Shown in pieces: positions 12,301 to 27,300 of a DNA stretch of 64,000 nucleotides. The stretch spans positions 34,296,218 through 34,360,217 of the forward strand of contig OW121742.1 of NCBI GenBank assembly GCA_933228675.1. Reading direction: 5' to 3'. The position numbers and the translations under genes are program-made. The notes beneath the pieces are model-generated. The model saw only the letters and a list, made by a program, of their open reading frames with translations. It made no database searches and was not told the DNA's origin. The stretch is from Stomorhina lunata (taxonomy: Eukaryota; Arthropoda; Insecta; Diptera; Rhiniidae). Every line of letters begins with the position of its first letter. The first letter of the stretch is position 1.

Positions 12301-15300
12301 TAAAGATAAATAAGATAAATTATATTATTAAAAAGTAGAACCTTTAATCCAATTTAAAAGTAGAACCTTTAAGCCATCAGCAGTTTGTTAAGAGGCAATA
12401 TCAAAATCATATTTTTTCCAAATAAAAAATATCATATCAGAAATTTGTACATTCTTTGGCTTTTAGTTCGTATCTAAAAAACTTATATGAGGATAATGCC
12501 TATAACACTTTACAATATTGAAAAAAGTACAAGGTCATAACTACATGGGTCCTATTTTTTTTTTTTTTTTTTTAATTTAGGAGCAGCACTCAGATGATGA
12601 CCCCTACTTATGCGATGCATTGTGTTGGAACTAGGAAAATAGGTTATGGGATGGACGATAGATGGAGTAGTGTTTGTGGACATTTGATTTCAATTTACCT
12701 ATATTGCAACTGACAGGAAAAATTTCTGCGGGAAGCGAATTCCACATACGAACTGTACGACTAAAAAACGAAATTTCTCTGTAGTGTGTTGTTCGGTCTA
12801 ACGGCCAATCGACCAGAAAGGAATGTGCTCTAGAAAATTGCTCTAAAAAAGTTCGAGTTTCGGAAACGAGTTCCCTGAATTCGTTAGAGCACATTCCAAA
12901 GTAGTAACGATCGAACAGTGAGACACAACCCACATTGCGACGGTGCTTCCGTGAATCAATAGAGTTGGATACTCTACTGTCACCGATGAGCACTTTAGCC
13001 CTCTCTTGCACTCGGTCAAGAAGCTCCAAAATAGACTTTGAAGCACCGGCCCATACATGAGAATTGTATTCCATTTTCGGTCGGATGTAGGTGGTGTAAA
13101 TAGTAAGGAGATCAGAAGAAGTGAAGTATCTTTTACACCGTTTTAAAAAACCGAGGCTCTGCTTTGTCCAACGCACATCACATTATATTCTCATGCCTAG
13201 AACATCAAGAGCATCTGATTCCTCAATATGTACACCACCCATTAATACAGGTGAAGTAACATGGTTTACCGTGCGTTTATGCGTAAGCATACAACATTGA
13301 GTTTTCCGCGCATTAAAATTAACTCTATTCGCACGACCCTATTCTGAAATTGTTTCTAAACTGCGATTTAATGATTCATTCATGTTTTGTCTCATAGTGT
13401 CAACCTCAAGGAGGCCTGGCCTACGATTGAATGAATATGAATGGCAAATGTTACTATCATCTGCAAAAGAATAGGTTGGATTGGAAGTTTGACGAGGAAG
13501 GTCATTTATTAAGATAAGAAAAAGAGTAGGAGAAAGAACAGAACCTTGCGGTACCCCTGAGTAAATCTTGAAATCGTTTGAGGAGAACCCATCTATAACA
13601 ACCCGTATAGTGCGATCTTTGAGGAAGCTCGATATAAACCGAGAGAAGTTATTACCGACACCAAAGGCAATAAGTTTTGATAGAAGTGCTTCGTGCCACA
13701 CTCTATCAAAAGCCTAGAGCCATAACTTTAATTTCGCCAAAACGGTATTCAATTGTAGTAAACCCCTATACCCAACCAATTTAGTGACCGTTTTATAGTC
13801 CTCCAAAGTTTCCCAATTTTATCTTGTATTTTCATGTATTTTTATTCTCAATGATTAAGTTGAACTTCTCAATAAAATTTAGTGAAAATTGTCAATGCCT
13901 ATTAGTAGATCCAAGAAAGAACTCTACTAATTTTTTTTTCAAATACTTAGACTGCTAGAGGTAATTCTTTGTTAATCACAAGATTAACGCAATTTCATTA
14001 AAAATTGAAGCCTGAAGGTATGCAATATTTTTTTTATTATATACAATATTATATAAATTTTTATATCCTTCACCACCATAGGTGGAAAGGGTATTATAAG
14101 TTTGTGCTGATGTTTGTAACGCATATAAATATTTGTCTTAGACCCACCCTTTAGTATACCAATATTCTTAGAATCACTTTCTGAGTCGATTTAGCGATGT
14201 CCGTCCATCTGGCTGGCTTGCTGGACCCCCATGTAAACCTTACAATCAAACTACAGGTCGCAATTCTAAAGATAATTTGATGAAATTTGGATCATTTTTT
14301 TGATAGTGGGACCATGGCTATTGAAATTCGTAAAAATCAGTCCGTTATTTATGGTATCTCCCATAGGTCCCACTTCCCGGAATTGATATATTGGCCACAA
14401 ATATTAATATTTTTTCATTAAATTTAAAACAAATACTCCTTATGTAAACTTAAATCACTGTACCAAATTTCGTTGAAATCGGTGTACATTTGGCCATAGC
14501 TCCCATACAAACTCTTCTGTCAAAACGCACTAAATGAGATGAAAACGAATAAAAAAGGCTCATAAATCTAAATATAATGATAATTTTGAGTTTATTTTTC
14601 GTATACGTAATTTTTGTATAAACTATAATAAATTTACTAAATTTCAAGATAATCGGTCCACATTTGACCCCAGCCCCCATATAAGTCAAAATGACAAAAA
14701 CAGCTTAAATATATAAGTTTTGAGAAAATGTTTGTATGATGGCAAAATTTAGCAAATATTTGTCTTTATACAAGAAAAAGAACACCTTTTACCTTAGTGG
14801 TGAAGGGTATCGTATGGTGGGGCTTGGCCGATAAAGCACTTTCTTACTTGTTTTCCATGTATTTTTATTCTCAATTATTAAGTTGAACTTCTCAATAAAA
14901 TTTAGTGAAATTCGTCAATGCCTATTAGTAGATCCAAGAAAGAACTCTACTAATTTTTTTTTTCAAATACTTAGACTGGTAGAGGTAATTCTTCGTTAAT
15001 CACAAGATAATGTAATTTGAACTAATGTTAGGATTAGTAACTGCAATTTCATTAAAAATTGAAGCCTGAAGGTATGCAATATTTTTTTATTATATACAAT
15101 ATTATATACATTTTTATATCCTTCACCACCATAGGTGGAAAGGGTATTATAAGTTTGTGCTGATGTTTGTAACGCATAGAAATATTTGTCTTAGACCCAC
15201 CTTTTAGTATACCAATAGGCTTAGAATCACTTTCTGAGTCGATTTAGCGATGTCCGACCGTCCGTCTGGCTGGCTGGCTGGACCTCCCATGTAAACCTTG

Positions 15301-18300
15301 TAATTAAACTACAGGTCGCAGTTCTACAAATAATTTGATGAAATTTGACACAGATAATTTTTTTGATAATGGGACCATGGCTATTGAAATTTGTTAAAAT
15401 CGGTCCATTACTTATGGTACCTCCCATAGGTCCAACTTCCCGGAATTAATATATTGGCCACAAATATCAATATTTTTTCATGAAATTTGAAACAAATACT
15501 GCATAGGTAAACTAAAATCACTGTACAAAATTTCGATAAAATCGGTCCACATTTGACCATAGCTCCCATACAAACCCATCTTTAAAAATGCACTAAATTA
15601 GACAAAAAAACACTTAAATGCTCATAAATCTAAAAATTATGAGAGTTTCAATATTATTTTTTGCACACCTAAATTCTGTAACAACTTTAATCAATTTGCT
15701 AAGTTTCAAGATGATCGGTTCACATTTGACCCTAGCCCCCATATAAGTCAAAATGACAAAAACAGCTTAAATTTATAAGCCTCAAGAAAATGTTCGTATT
15801 TGGACAAAATTTAGGAAATATTTGTTTTATACATGAAAAAGTACAACTTTGACTTTAGTGGTGAAGGGTATCGTATTGTCGGGCTTGACCGACTATAGCA
15901 CTTTCTTGCCTCTTTTTTTGCTAAATTTTGATTTTTTCAAATGATTGACAAAAGTTGGTGAATTTTTTTTTTAGCAAATTCGAAAGAAAAGACTTTATAT
16001 ATTTTGTTATATTAGAAAAGTAGAAGTGCTTTGGGCGGAATTTTTATGTAAGGATCTTCTACGAAAGATTAGCAGTTTACCTGAAATCACCAAAAAGAAG
16101 AAACCACTTTGATATTCCTTTTATTTACGAATTTACCATTAAAAAAAATATTTAAAAATTTTATAGTTTTACATATGATAAGTGGGCGTATTAGTATTCG
16201 CAGCGCGAAGTCTACTTGCAAGAAATCTCCTTTTTACGTCTCTTATTTTTGAAGTTATCAAAGAAATTCTTTAAAAACTTGACATTTGTTACTTTAAAAA
16301 TGTGGGAGTATCTGTGTGTTAATTTTTCCAGATTTTTGTCACGATCTGGTAGTCTACGCCTTAAATTTTTGAAGCTATCAATTGAAACAAAAAAAGCTTT
16401 ACAATTTTTATGTTTTTACATAAGAAAAGTGGGCTTATCTATTGACGGATTTTTTCAAGTTTTTGCAAGAAATTTTTGTAATTCTAGCTCTTTTCGTTAT
16501 GGCAAAATCCCCCTTTCTTTTTTGGTATTTTTTGTTTTTTTGTAAGAATTTTATATGGAAGCTATGGCCAAATGGTGGCTGATTGGTGACAAAATTTTGC
16601 ACATTGTCTGACATTGATATAAAATTTCATTGTGCTAAATTTATTGGTCAAAGCTATTATATATTGGCATTTGGGTGGAATATAGGCTATTTCCGTAAGT
16701 GTATTTAATGGGAGCAATAGTAAAATGTGAACCGATTTCGGTACTTCAATAATGAATTTTATTTGCTGCTGCTTATGTAGAGCATCTCTATATTTAATTT
16801 TATCAAAATACCTCTTATAATTTATCAGTATATAAGAGTTTGGTTTCATTCATCAGGATGTTCTTGCATAGATTAGGCACCTCCAAAATCCTTGTGCCAG
16901 CTGCCGTAGCAGGGGGATTTCTCGCATAATTACCCCTTGGAGTAGTACATTCTGTTATGTTGTTTATTTCCATGCTTAAAACATCGTAAGTGCTAAGTCG
17001 ATGGATGATGAGTCCAAAGACAAGAGTAAAGCGAGTCGCTTGATCTAAAACAGACACCCGCTTGTAGCCGCAACTAACATATTGAACAGACGCTACAGTT
17101 CCCTACTTTACAAAGTACAATTATTTTAGACCCTTAGACCAAATACGTCGCAATGGCTCCAAGATAACTCCCTCTCACGTTGGCTCTGACCTAGAATCCC
17201 ACTCGGGTTATTTACCGCATCTTCAACTAGGTTGCTCAGGTTTCCAGGATGTACCACTAGGAGGTGTGAGTAGGAACTGAATACAGTTGTTATCTGTTAG
17301 CAGGAAACCCAACTGTCCTATGCTCCACTGGGAGTCAAGGATAACAAAATATAGGAGATTAGCCTAGGGAGGTTATATGAGAGCTATGATCAAATGTAAA
17401 CAGATTTCGTCTAAATCTAATACTAACATTTTCCAATAAACGGAGAATATGTTTGTCAAGTTTCTGTAACCTAGCTCCTCTTGTTTAGGCTCTATCGTGT
17501 TACAATATTAAGGAAGGAAGACGTAATTACCATTTAAATATACCCCCTATTCTTTCTGATGGTGGGTATAACAATTTAGATCGATATCTTGCACAGCTTC
17601 GCCGTACAGGCGATTTTGATTGGTGAAAATTATATGTGTTTTTTATGTCCTAAGCCCTGATATAGGGGATGTTGAATACCTAGCAACGCACAGTGGTTTA
17701 TGGACGCTTTTCTTTTGGAAATAATTCTGTAACTGTAACGACTGGAAATATTTGAATGAAATTTGCCATGGTGATAGTCAAGGAGTATTTGAGTTGGTTT
17801 TTAAAAGCACTGGTCCATTAGGGGTCGGGAGAATGATTGATGGACCTTCAAAGTTGGTCGGATGTTCGACTTTTTTTAAAAATTCGCCAAAAAAAACCAT
17901 TTATGGATTGAAAATAAATTTTAAGCTTAAATCGTCCTTGAGAATATCTACAAAAATACGCGTACATGTGTAGGTTATGTCCTTTGAATTTTGAGATATT
18001 TGGGTAAAAAGGAATTTTTGGGTTGATTTTTTACGTATTTTTTAAGCTTTTTTGATCTGGTGGACGCATCTGGGGACCAAAAGAATAAGAATATTCGTCA
18101 AATTTGTAATAGAATATTCGAATATTCGTCAAATTTGTAATAAAATTCTAAATAATTTTTCTGCAAGTTGGTTATATAACTCGAATACTCCTTGGTTATA
18201 TAACTCAAACACTACCTGACTATCACCATGTCAAATTTCATTGAAATATCACAAGTTGTTCAAAAGTTACAGAATTATTTCCAAAAAAAAGCGTCCGTAA

Positions 18301-21300
18301 ACCACTGTGCAACGGTTCTGAATGATCTTAACTTAATAATCCCAGACTTATCTTGATTATCCTTCATCTCACTTACGTCCTCGCGGTATCAGCCGGGGAA
18401 CTACCTTTACGTAGTGAGCTAACATAGGCAGTGAGTTCTCCCATAAAAACTTTGAAAAGTATGGGTTAGGACTTCGGGCTAGTAACCCACTGCTAAAAAA
18501 AAACATTTACTATGACAAAGCTAAAATTAGAATAAAAACGGCCGGCCTTAATGTGTAATGAAGAGGACTTCCAAAACATCAACGGAAAGACCAAGTAAAG
18601 GAAAATCGTTCAAAGCTTAGCCTACGAAACTGGAGAATAAACTCACAAGATCGAATCGCATGGATTTTCGAAATAGGCACAGCCTTTGACATTGGAAATT
18701 TAAGTAAGAAAGTAAGTAACATTTTAATTTAAAAATGCTCTAAGAATAGATTAAATTTAAATTTTATATTTTCAACTATTAAAATAACAACAATATCATT
18801 TTCAAGCGAACTATTTGTACAGTGGGTCTTAAACATTAGACTTCTATACCAATTTTTCCTACTTAAAAAAATATATTTATGATTTAAATAAAGTGTTCGC
18901 ACTTAAAATACTTCATTTATTCACTCTAAGCCCATAAATTTTCCATTAAATAAACATAACTCACTAATACCCCAAAGGGACTAACAATTATTCACTTCCA
19001 ACAATGTAACAATTAAAATACAAAATGGAAAAATAATAAAACGATGTCGTTGTTTCAAATTTTGTAACTCAAATGCATTTGAAATGTTTTTTTCTAAAAT
19101 ATTTATAAATATTATGACTAACTACTAAGGGATAGATACTTAGAGCTACCTTTTCTGACTACACACACACACACACACATACATCATCTCCGCAACAATA
19201 CAATTCAATTCAATTATAAAAACATTATAAATAATAGAATTGCATCATTTGTTTGAGCGAGCTCTCAATGTCTCTGTGGGGCAATTTTTGTAATAATTCA
19301 AATACCATTTGAAAATTTCCAAACAAACCACCCACATGAAAACAAAGGCTTACAATATAACTAAATTTGTATTTGTACACACTCTTACTAACGATATACT
19401 AAATACTTTTAGTAGATATTCACACTCAAACTCATGGTACTTTCATACTAAGTCTAACATTATGATGTTGGGGAGAATGCAACAAGTTCTACTAATTCTT
19501 CGTTTATGAATGAAAACTGAACACGAAACTTGAAAATAAAATGAAAAAAAAAACCTAAACTAAAAATTTTAAATCACTCGTCACCAAAGGGGGCTGACAA
19601 AGAGGTGTTGACTCTCTGTGTTTTGTTTAGTTTTCTTTTATATTTCACTTTTACGTTTACACTTACATGTATGCACTACCACCATTGCATGTTTTATTTA
19701 CAAAGTGTAAAGTGCAGCATACTTTTCGCATGTATGTTGGTATGTTCAATGTACAGAAATGTGTTGTAAAAATGTCGGTTTAAATTACATACAACGTTGT
19801 AAATAGACCGGCTCTAAAAAGTTTCAAGGGCCATTCAATATTGAAGATCTTTTTCATTTTGATTTAATTTTCATCTTCAAACATCCACATCAGATGCATA
19901 TCTTAGTGAAAAAAAATTTTAGAAAATTTTCGATGTCCAAATTAAAAAAAAAAAAAAAATTGGTGCTATAATTTTAAGAGAACAGTTTATATCCTAAAAT
20001 TTTTTATCGAAAATATCTGATGATTACATTTTTTATAGAAAATTTTAGATGTCAATATTTTTTAATAAATTCAATGCTATACTTTTAAGAAAACATTTTT
20101 TATCCTAAAATTTTTTATCGAAAATATCTGATGACTACATTTTGTATAGGAAATTTTAGATGTCAATATTTTTGAATAAATTCGATGCTATACTTTTAAG
20201 AAAAAATTTTTTATCCTAAAATTTTTTATCTAAAATATCTGATGATTACATTTTTTTTTAGAAAATTTTTGGTGAAAAAATATTTTATTGAAAATTTTTG
20301 GGAAAAAGATATTTTATAGAAAATTTTCAGTAAAATAAATGTTTCTAAAAAATTTTCGATGTTAAAATTTTACATAGAATAGAAGTTTTTATAAAAAAAA
20401 TTTAATATAAAAAATGTTCAAGGTTAAAACTTTATATAGGAAATTTTTGAATTTCTTTAAAATCATTTTATTAATAAAATTTTATTTACAAAATTTTTGA
20501 AAATAAAAATTTTGGTATTAAGTTTTTATATATTTCGATGATAAAATTTTATGGAGAAAATTTTCGAATTTTTTAAAAAAATTTTTGATGATAAAATTTT
20601 ATTTAGAAAATTTTTGAAAACAAAATTTTCGATGTTCAAATTTTACTTAGAAAATTTTCGATAAAAAATTGTATGCAGAAAATAGTCGATGATAAAATTT
20701 TTTAAAAAAAGTTTTGATATCAAAATTATTTTTTTTTTTATAGAAAATTTTAGATGTTAAAAATTTATATAAAAATTTTCGATGTTCAAATTTTTATAGA
20801 AAAGATTTGATACTATAATTTTTTATAGAAAATTTTTGATACTAAAATTTTTTATAGAAAATTTTTTACACTAAAATTTTTTCTAAAAATTTTTTACACT
20901 AAAATTTTTTCTAAAAATTTTCGATATTTACATTTTATAAAGAAAATTTTCGATGACAAAATTGTGTGTAGAAAGATTAGGTGATAAAATTATAAATAAA
21001 AATTTTCGTTGTTAAAATTTTGTATAGAAAATTTTCGATGTTAAAATTTTTTATAGCAAATTTTCGATGTTAAATTTTTTTATACAAAATTTTCGATGTA
21101 AATATATTTTATAGAAAATTTTCGATGCTAAAATTTTTTATAGAAAATTTTCGATGTTAAAATTTTTTATAGAAAATTTTCGATGTTAAAATTTTTTATA
21201 GAATATTTTCGATGTTAAAATTTTTTATAGAAAATTTTCGATATTAACATTTTTTATAGAAAATTTTCGATGTTAAAATTTTTTATAGAAAATTTTCGAT

Positions 21301-24300
21301 GTTAATATTTTTTATAGAAAATTTTCGATGTTAAAATTTTTTATAGAATATTTTCGATGTTAAAACTTTTTATAGAAAATTTTCGATGTTAAAATTTTTT
21401 ATAGAAAATTTTCGATGTTAAAATTTTTTATAGAAAATTTTTGATGTTAAAATTTTTTATAAAAAATTTTCGATGTTAAAATTTTTTATAGAAAATTTTC
21501 GATGTTAAAATTTTTTATAGAAAATTTTCGATGTTAAAATTTTTTATAGAAAATTTTCGATGTTAAAATTTTTTATAGAAAATTTTCTCTGTTAAAATTT
21601 TTTATAGAATATTTTCGATGTTAAAACTTTTTATAGAAAATTTTCGATGTTAAAATTTTTTATAGAAAATTTTCGATGTTAAAATTTTTTATAGAAAATT
21701 TTTGATGTTAAAATTTTTTATAAAAAATTTTCGATGTTAAAATTTTTTATAGAAAATTTTCGATGTTAAAATTCTTTATAGAAAATTTTCGATGTTAAAA
21801 TTTTTTATAGAAAATTTTCGATGTTAAAATTTTTTATAGAAAATTTTCGATGTTAAGATTTTTTATAGAAAATTTTCGATGTTAAAATTTTTTATAGAAA
21901 ATTTTCGATGTTAAAATTTTTTATAGAAAATTTTCGATGTTAAAATTTTTTTTATAGAAAATTTTAGATGTTCAAATTTTTTATAGAAAATTTTCGATGT
22001 TAAAATTTTTTTATAGAAAATTTTCGATTTTAAAATTTTTTATAGAAAATTTTCGAGGTTAAAATTTTTTATAGAAAATTTTCGATGTTAAAATTTTTTA
22101 TAGAAAATTTTCGATGTTAAAATTTTTTATAGAAAATTTTCGATGTTAAAATTCTTTATAGAAAATTTTCGATGTTAAAATTCTTTATAGAAAATTTTCG
22201 ATGTTAAAATTTTTTATAGAAAATTTTCGATGTTAAAATTTTTTATAGAAAATTTTCGATGTTAAAATTTTTTATAGAACATTTTCGATGTTAAAATTCT
22301 TTATAGAAAATTTTCGATGTTAAAATTCTTTATAGAAAATTTTCGATGTTAAAATTCTTTATAGAAAATTTTCGATGTTAAAATTTTTTTTATAAAAAAT
22401 TTTCGATGTTAAAATTTTTTATAGAAAATTTTCGATATTAAAATTTTTTATAGAAAATTTTCGATGTTAAAATTTTTTTATAGAAAATTTTCGATGTTAA
22501 AATTTTTTATAGAAAATTTTCGATGTTAAAATTTTTTATAGAAAATTTTCGATGTTAAAATTTTATATAGAAAATTTTCGATGTTAAAATTTTATATAGA
22601 AAATTTTCGATGTTAAAATTTTATATAAGAAATCTTAAATGTTATAATTTTATATAGAAAATCTTGGATATTATAATATTATATAGAAAATATACGATGT
22701 TAATTTTTTATATAGAAAATTTTCGATGTTAACCTTTTATATAGAAATTTTTTTAGGATATAATTTTATATAGAAAATTTTCGATGTTAAACTTTTATAC
22801 AGAAAATTTTCGATGTTAAGATTTTATAAAGAAAATTTTTGTTGTTAAAATTTTATAAAGAAAATTGTCGATGTTAAAATTTTATATAGAAAATTTTCGA
22901 TGTTCGACTTTTGTATAGAAAATTATCGACGTCAAAATTTTATATAAAAAATTTTCGTTGTCAAAATTTTGTATAGAAAATTTTCGATGTTAAAATTTTG
23001 TATAGAAAATTTTCGATGTTTAAGTTTTATATAAAAAAATTTTCGATGATTAAATTTTATAAAGAAATTTTTCGAGATTAAAATTTTACATAGAATATTT
23101 TCGTTTTGATGATAAAATTTTATTTAGAAAATTTTTGAAAACAAAATTTTCGATGTTCAAATTTTACTTAGAAAATTTTCGATAAAAAATTGTATGCAGA
23201 AAATAGTCGATGATAAAATTTTTTAAAAAAAGTTTTGATATAAAAATTATTTTTTTTTTTATAGAAAATTCTAGATGTTAAAAATTTATATAAAAATATT
23301 CGATGTTCAAATTTTTATAGAAAAGATTTGATACTATAATTTTTTATAGAAAATTTTTGATACTAAAATTTTTTATAGAAAATTTTTGATACTAAAATTT
23401 TTTATAGAAAATTTTTGACACTAAAATTTTTTCTAAAAATTTTCGATATTTACATTTTATAAAGAAAATTTTCGATGACAAAATTGTATGTAGAAAGATT
23501 AGGTGATAAAATTATAAATAAAAATTTTCGTAGTTAAAATTTTGTATAGAAAATTTTCCATGTTAAAATTTTTTATAGAAAATTTTCGATGTTAAATTTT
23601 TTTATAGAAAATTTTCGATGTTAAAATTTTTTATAGAAAATTTTCGATGTTAAAATTTTTTATAGAAAATATTCGATGTTAAAATTTTTTATAGAAAATT
23701 TTCGATATTAAAATTTTTTATAAAAAATTTTCGATGTTAAAATTTTTTATAGAAAATTTTCGATGTTAAAATTTTTTATAGAATATTTTCGATGTTAAAA
23801 TTTTTTATAGAAAATTTTCGATGTTAAAATTTTTTATAGAAAATTTTCGATGTTAAAATTTTTTATAGAAAATTTTCGATGTTAAAATTTTTTTTATAGA
23901 AAATTTTAGATGTTCAAATTTTTTATAGAAAATTTTCGATGTTCAAATTTTTTATAGAAAATTTTCGATGTTAAAATTTTTTTATAGAAAATTTTCGATT
24001 TTAAAATTTTTTATAGAAAATTTTCGATGTTAAAATTTTTTATAGAAAATTTTCGATGTTAAAATTTTTTATAGAAAATTTTGGATGTTAAAATTTTTTA
24101 TAGAAAATTTTCGATGTTAAAATTCTTTATAGAAAATTTTCGATGTTAAAATTCTTTATAGAAAATTTTCGATGTTAAAATTTTTTATAGAAAATTTTCG
24201 ATGTTAAAATTTTTTATAGAAAATTTTCGATGTTAAAATTTTTTATAGAAAATTTTCGATGTTAAAATTCTTTATAGAAAATTTTCGATGTTAAAATTCT

Positions 24301-27300
24301 TTATAGAAAATTTTCGATGTTAAAATTCTTTATAGAAAATTTTCGATGTTAAAATTCTTTATAGAAAATTTTCGATGTTAAAATTTTTTTATAGAAAATT
24401 TTCGATTTTAAAATTTTTTATAGAAAATTTTCGATGTTAAAATTTTTTGTAGAAAATTTTCGATGTTAAAATTTTTTTTATAGAAAATTTTAGATGTTCA
24501 AATTTTTTATAGAAAATTTTCGATAATAAAATTTTTTTATAGAAAATTTTCGATTTTAAAATTTTTTATAGAAAATTTTCGATGTTAAAATTTTTTATAG
24601 AAAATTTTCGATGTTAAAATTCTTTATAGAAAATTTTCGATGTTAAAATTCTTTATAGAAAATTTTCGATGTTAAAATTTTTTTAAAGAAAATTTTCGAT
24701 TTTAAAATTTTTTCTAGAAAATTTTCGATGTTAAAATTTTTTTTTAAGAAAATTTTCGATGTTAAAATTTTTTATAGAAAATTTTCGATGTTAAAATTCT
24801 TTATAGAAAATTTTCGATGTTAAAATTCTTTATAGAAAATTTTCGATGTTAAAATTTTTTATAGAAAATTTTCGATGTTAAAATTTTTTTTATAAAAAAT
24901 TTTCGATGTTAAAATTTTTTATAGAAAATTTTCGATATTAAAATTTTTTATAGAAAATTTTCGATGTTAAAATTTTTTTATAGAAAATTTTCGATGTTAA
25001 AATTTTTTATAGAAAATTTTCGATGTTAAAATTTTTTATAGAAAATTTTCGATGTTAAAATTTTATATAGAAAATTTTCGATGTAAAATTTTATATAGAA
25101 AATTTTCGATGTTAAAATTTTATATAAGAAAATCTTAAATGTTATAATTTTATATAGAAAATCTTGGATATTATAATATTATATAGAAAATATACGATGT
25201 TAATTTTTTATATAGAAAATTTTCGATGTTAACCTTTTATATAGAAATTTTTTTAGGATATAATTTTATATAGAAAATTTTCGATGTTAAACTTTTATAC
25301 AGAAAATTTTCGATGTTAAGATTTTATAAAAAAAATTTTTGTTGTTAAAATTTTATAAAGAAAATTGTCGATGTTAAAATTTTATATAGAAAATTTTCGA
25401 TGTTCGACTTTTGTATAGAAAATTATCGACGTCAAAATTTTATATAAAAAATTTTCGTTGTCAAAATTTTGTATAGAAAATTTTCGATGTTAAAATTTTG
25501 TATAGAAAATTTTCGATGTTTAAGTTTTATATAAAAAAATTTTCGATGATTAAATTTTATAAAGAAATTTTTCGAGATTAAAATTTTACATAGAATATTT
25601 TCGTTATAAAAATTTTATATAGAAAATTTTTGATGTTAAAATTTTACACAGAAAATTTTCGATGTTAGAATTTTATATTAAAATTTTGTATGGAAAGGCT
25701 TAGGTTTTAAATTGTTAATAGAAATTATTTTATACTAAAAATTTTATATCGACGTTTTTGATGATTGAATTTTGTATATTAATTTTCGATGCTTAAATTT
25801 TATATAGAAAATTTTCGATGTTAAAATTTTATGTAGAAAATTTTCGATGATAAAATTTCATATAGAAAATTTTTAATGTTAAAATTTTCAATGTTAAAAT
25901 TTTTTATAGAAAAATTTCAATGTTAAATATTTTTGTAGAAAATTATTGATTTTAAATATTTCTATAGAAAATTTTTGCTATTAAACTTTTATAGAAAATT
26001 TTCAATGTAAAAATTTATATAAAAATTTTCGATGTGAAAATTTTATATAGAAACTTTTCTATGTGAACATTTTATTTAGAAAATTATCTATGTGAAAATT
26101 TTATTATAGAAAATCGATGTTAAAATTTTATATAGAAAATCGATGTTAAAAGAAAATTTTCGATGTTAAAATTTTATATGGAAAATTATCGATCTTAAAA
26201 ATTTATATAGAAAATTTTCGAAGTTAAAATTTTATATAGAAAATTTTCGATGTTAATATTGCACATAGAAAATTTTCGATGTAAAAATTGTAAATAGATA
26301 TTTGAGAAGCTGACCATTTCTTCCTTCGCTGCGTTGTATCAACTTCTAGAGTAGTCATCACTTTGAAGATTGTGTCTATTTGCAAAGTCTTGTGAGGATT
26401 GATTTTTAGTGAAATAGTATATGGCATGGTAAATATACCAAGACTACAGAACTATTACTATAGTGAGTTGGAAAAGTAAATATTAAGACTAAACAAGTGG
26501 TTTCTGTGGTCCAGTTGATCTGTTCGGACTTAGCCACAATCGATCGCTTAATTTTTCTTATGTCGAATTGAAAGGATATCTAGCCTGTCTAATACAGTTA
26601 AATTATATATATTCCTATGCATATATGCATCTTTGTATAAAAGATCTCAACATTTGAAATCTTTAATAATTTAAACAATAGTTTGTAAGTACTAATGCTG
26701 ATACATGAACCTTGTATCTTCATGTTTATAACCCTTTATTCCAACCCTGCCGTCATGTTTTCGACTTATCAGTAAAAAAGAAAAATTGTTAAAATTTTCA
26801 GAGATTTTTTTTGTTTTGTTATCATATAAGTAAAAAACAACGGAATGCATTGCGGAATGATTTGGTAACTTTAAGTCATGTTCAAATAACAATGAGGGCA
26901 CAAGTACATTTTTGTGTGCATTCCATAGAACATAATGGATACTCTCACATACATTTAGGGAGAAAGAAAGACATGACGAACTTTAGCAGACAGACACATA
27001 CACACAAAACATGTGAACTTTCTTTATATGTATAAAGTACTAGGTGTTGGTATATTTTGATGTACGTGACGCGCTTTGTTCTTTGCAACATTGTCATACA
27101 ATTTGAAAATTAGACATTATAGGCTTTAAGTAATTTTAAATTAGGGACATTTTTCATCATACAAGTGCACTTTTGTAATTATCCTTAATGATATGCCGCA
27201 TTCTCTTAGAAGAAGAATTTAAGGATCCTTTAAAGGTTGTGGTAAAAAAGTAGTTAAGGTTTTTTTTAACTTCTATTCAACATAGACCTAAAGGCATAAC

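Larger units (their letters stand above)
13831..15907. repeat. Tandem duplication (~1.03-1.05 kb unit) carrying family A
   Basis: Sequence starting CATGTATTTTTATTCTCAAT at 13833 recurs at 14856 (offset 1,023 bp). TTATATCCTTCACCACC at 14061 recurs at 15113 (offset 1,052). The second copy has about 30 bp extra near 15010-15045. Both copies contain a flank plus a complete family A element. The copies differ by many substitutions, so the duplication is not recent. Confidence 0.85.

Noticed and set aside
17752..17973. 73-codon plus-strand open frame
   Set aside because: It lies across the inverted repeat of the 623-bp MITE and has no homology that I recognise.
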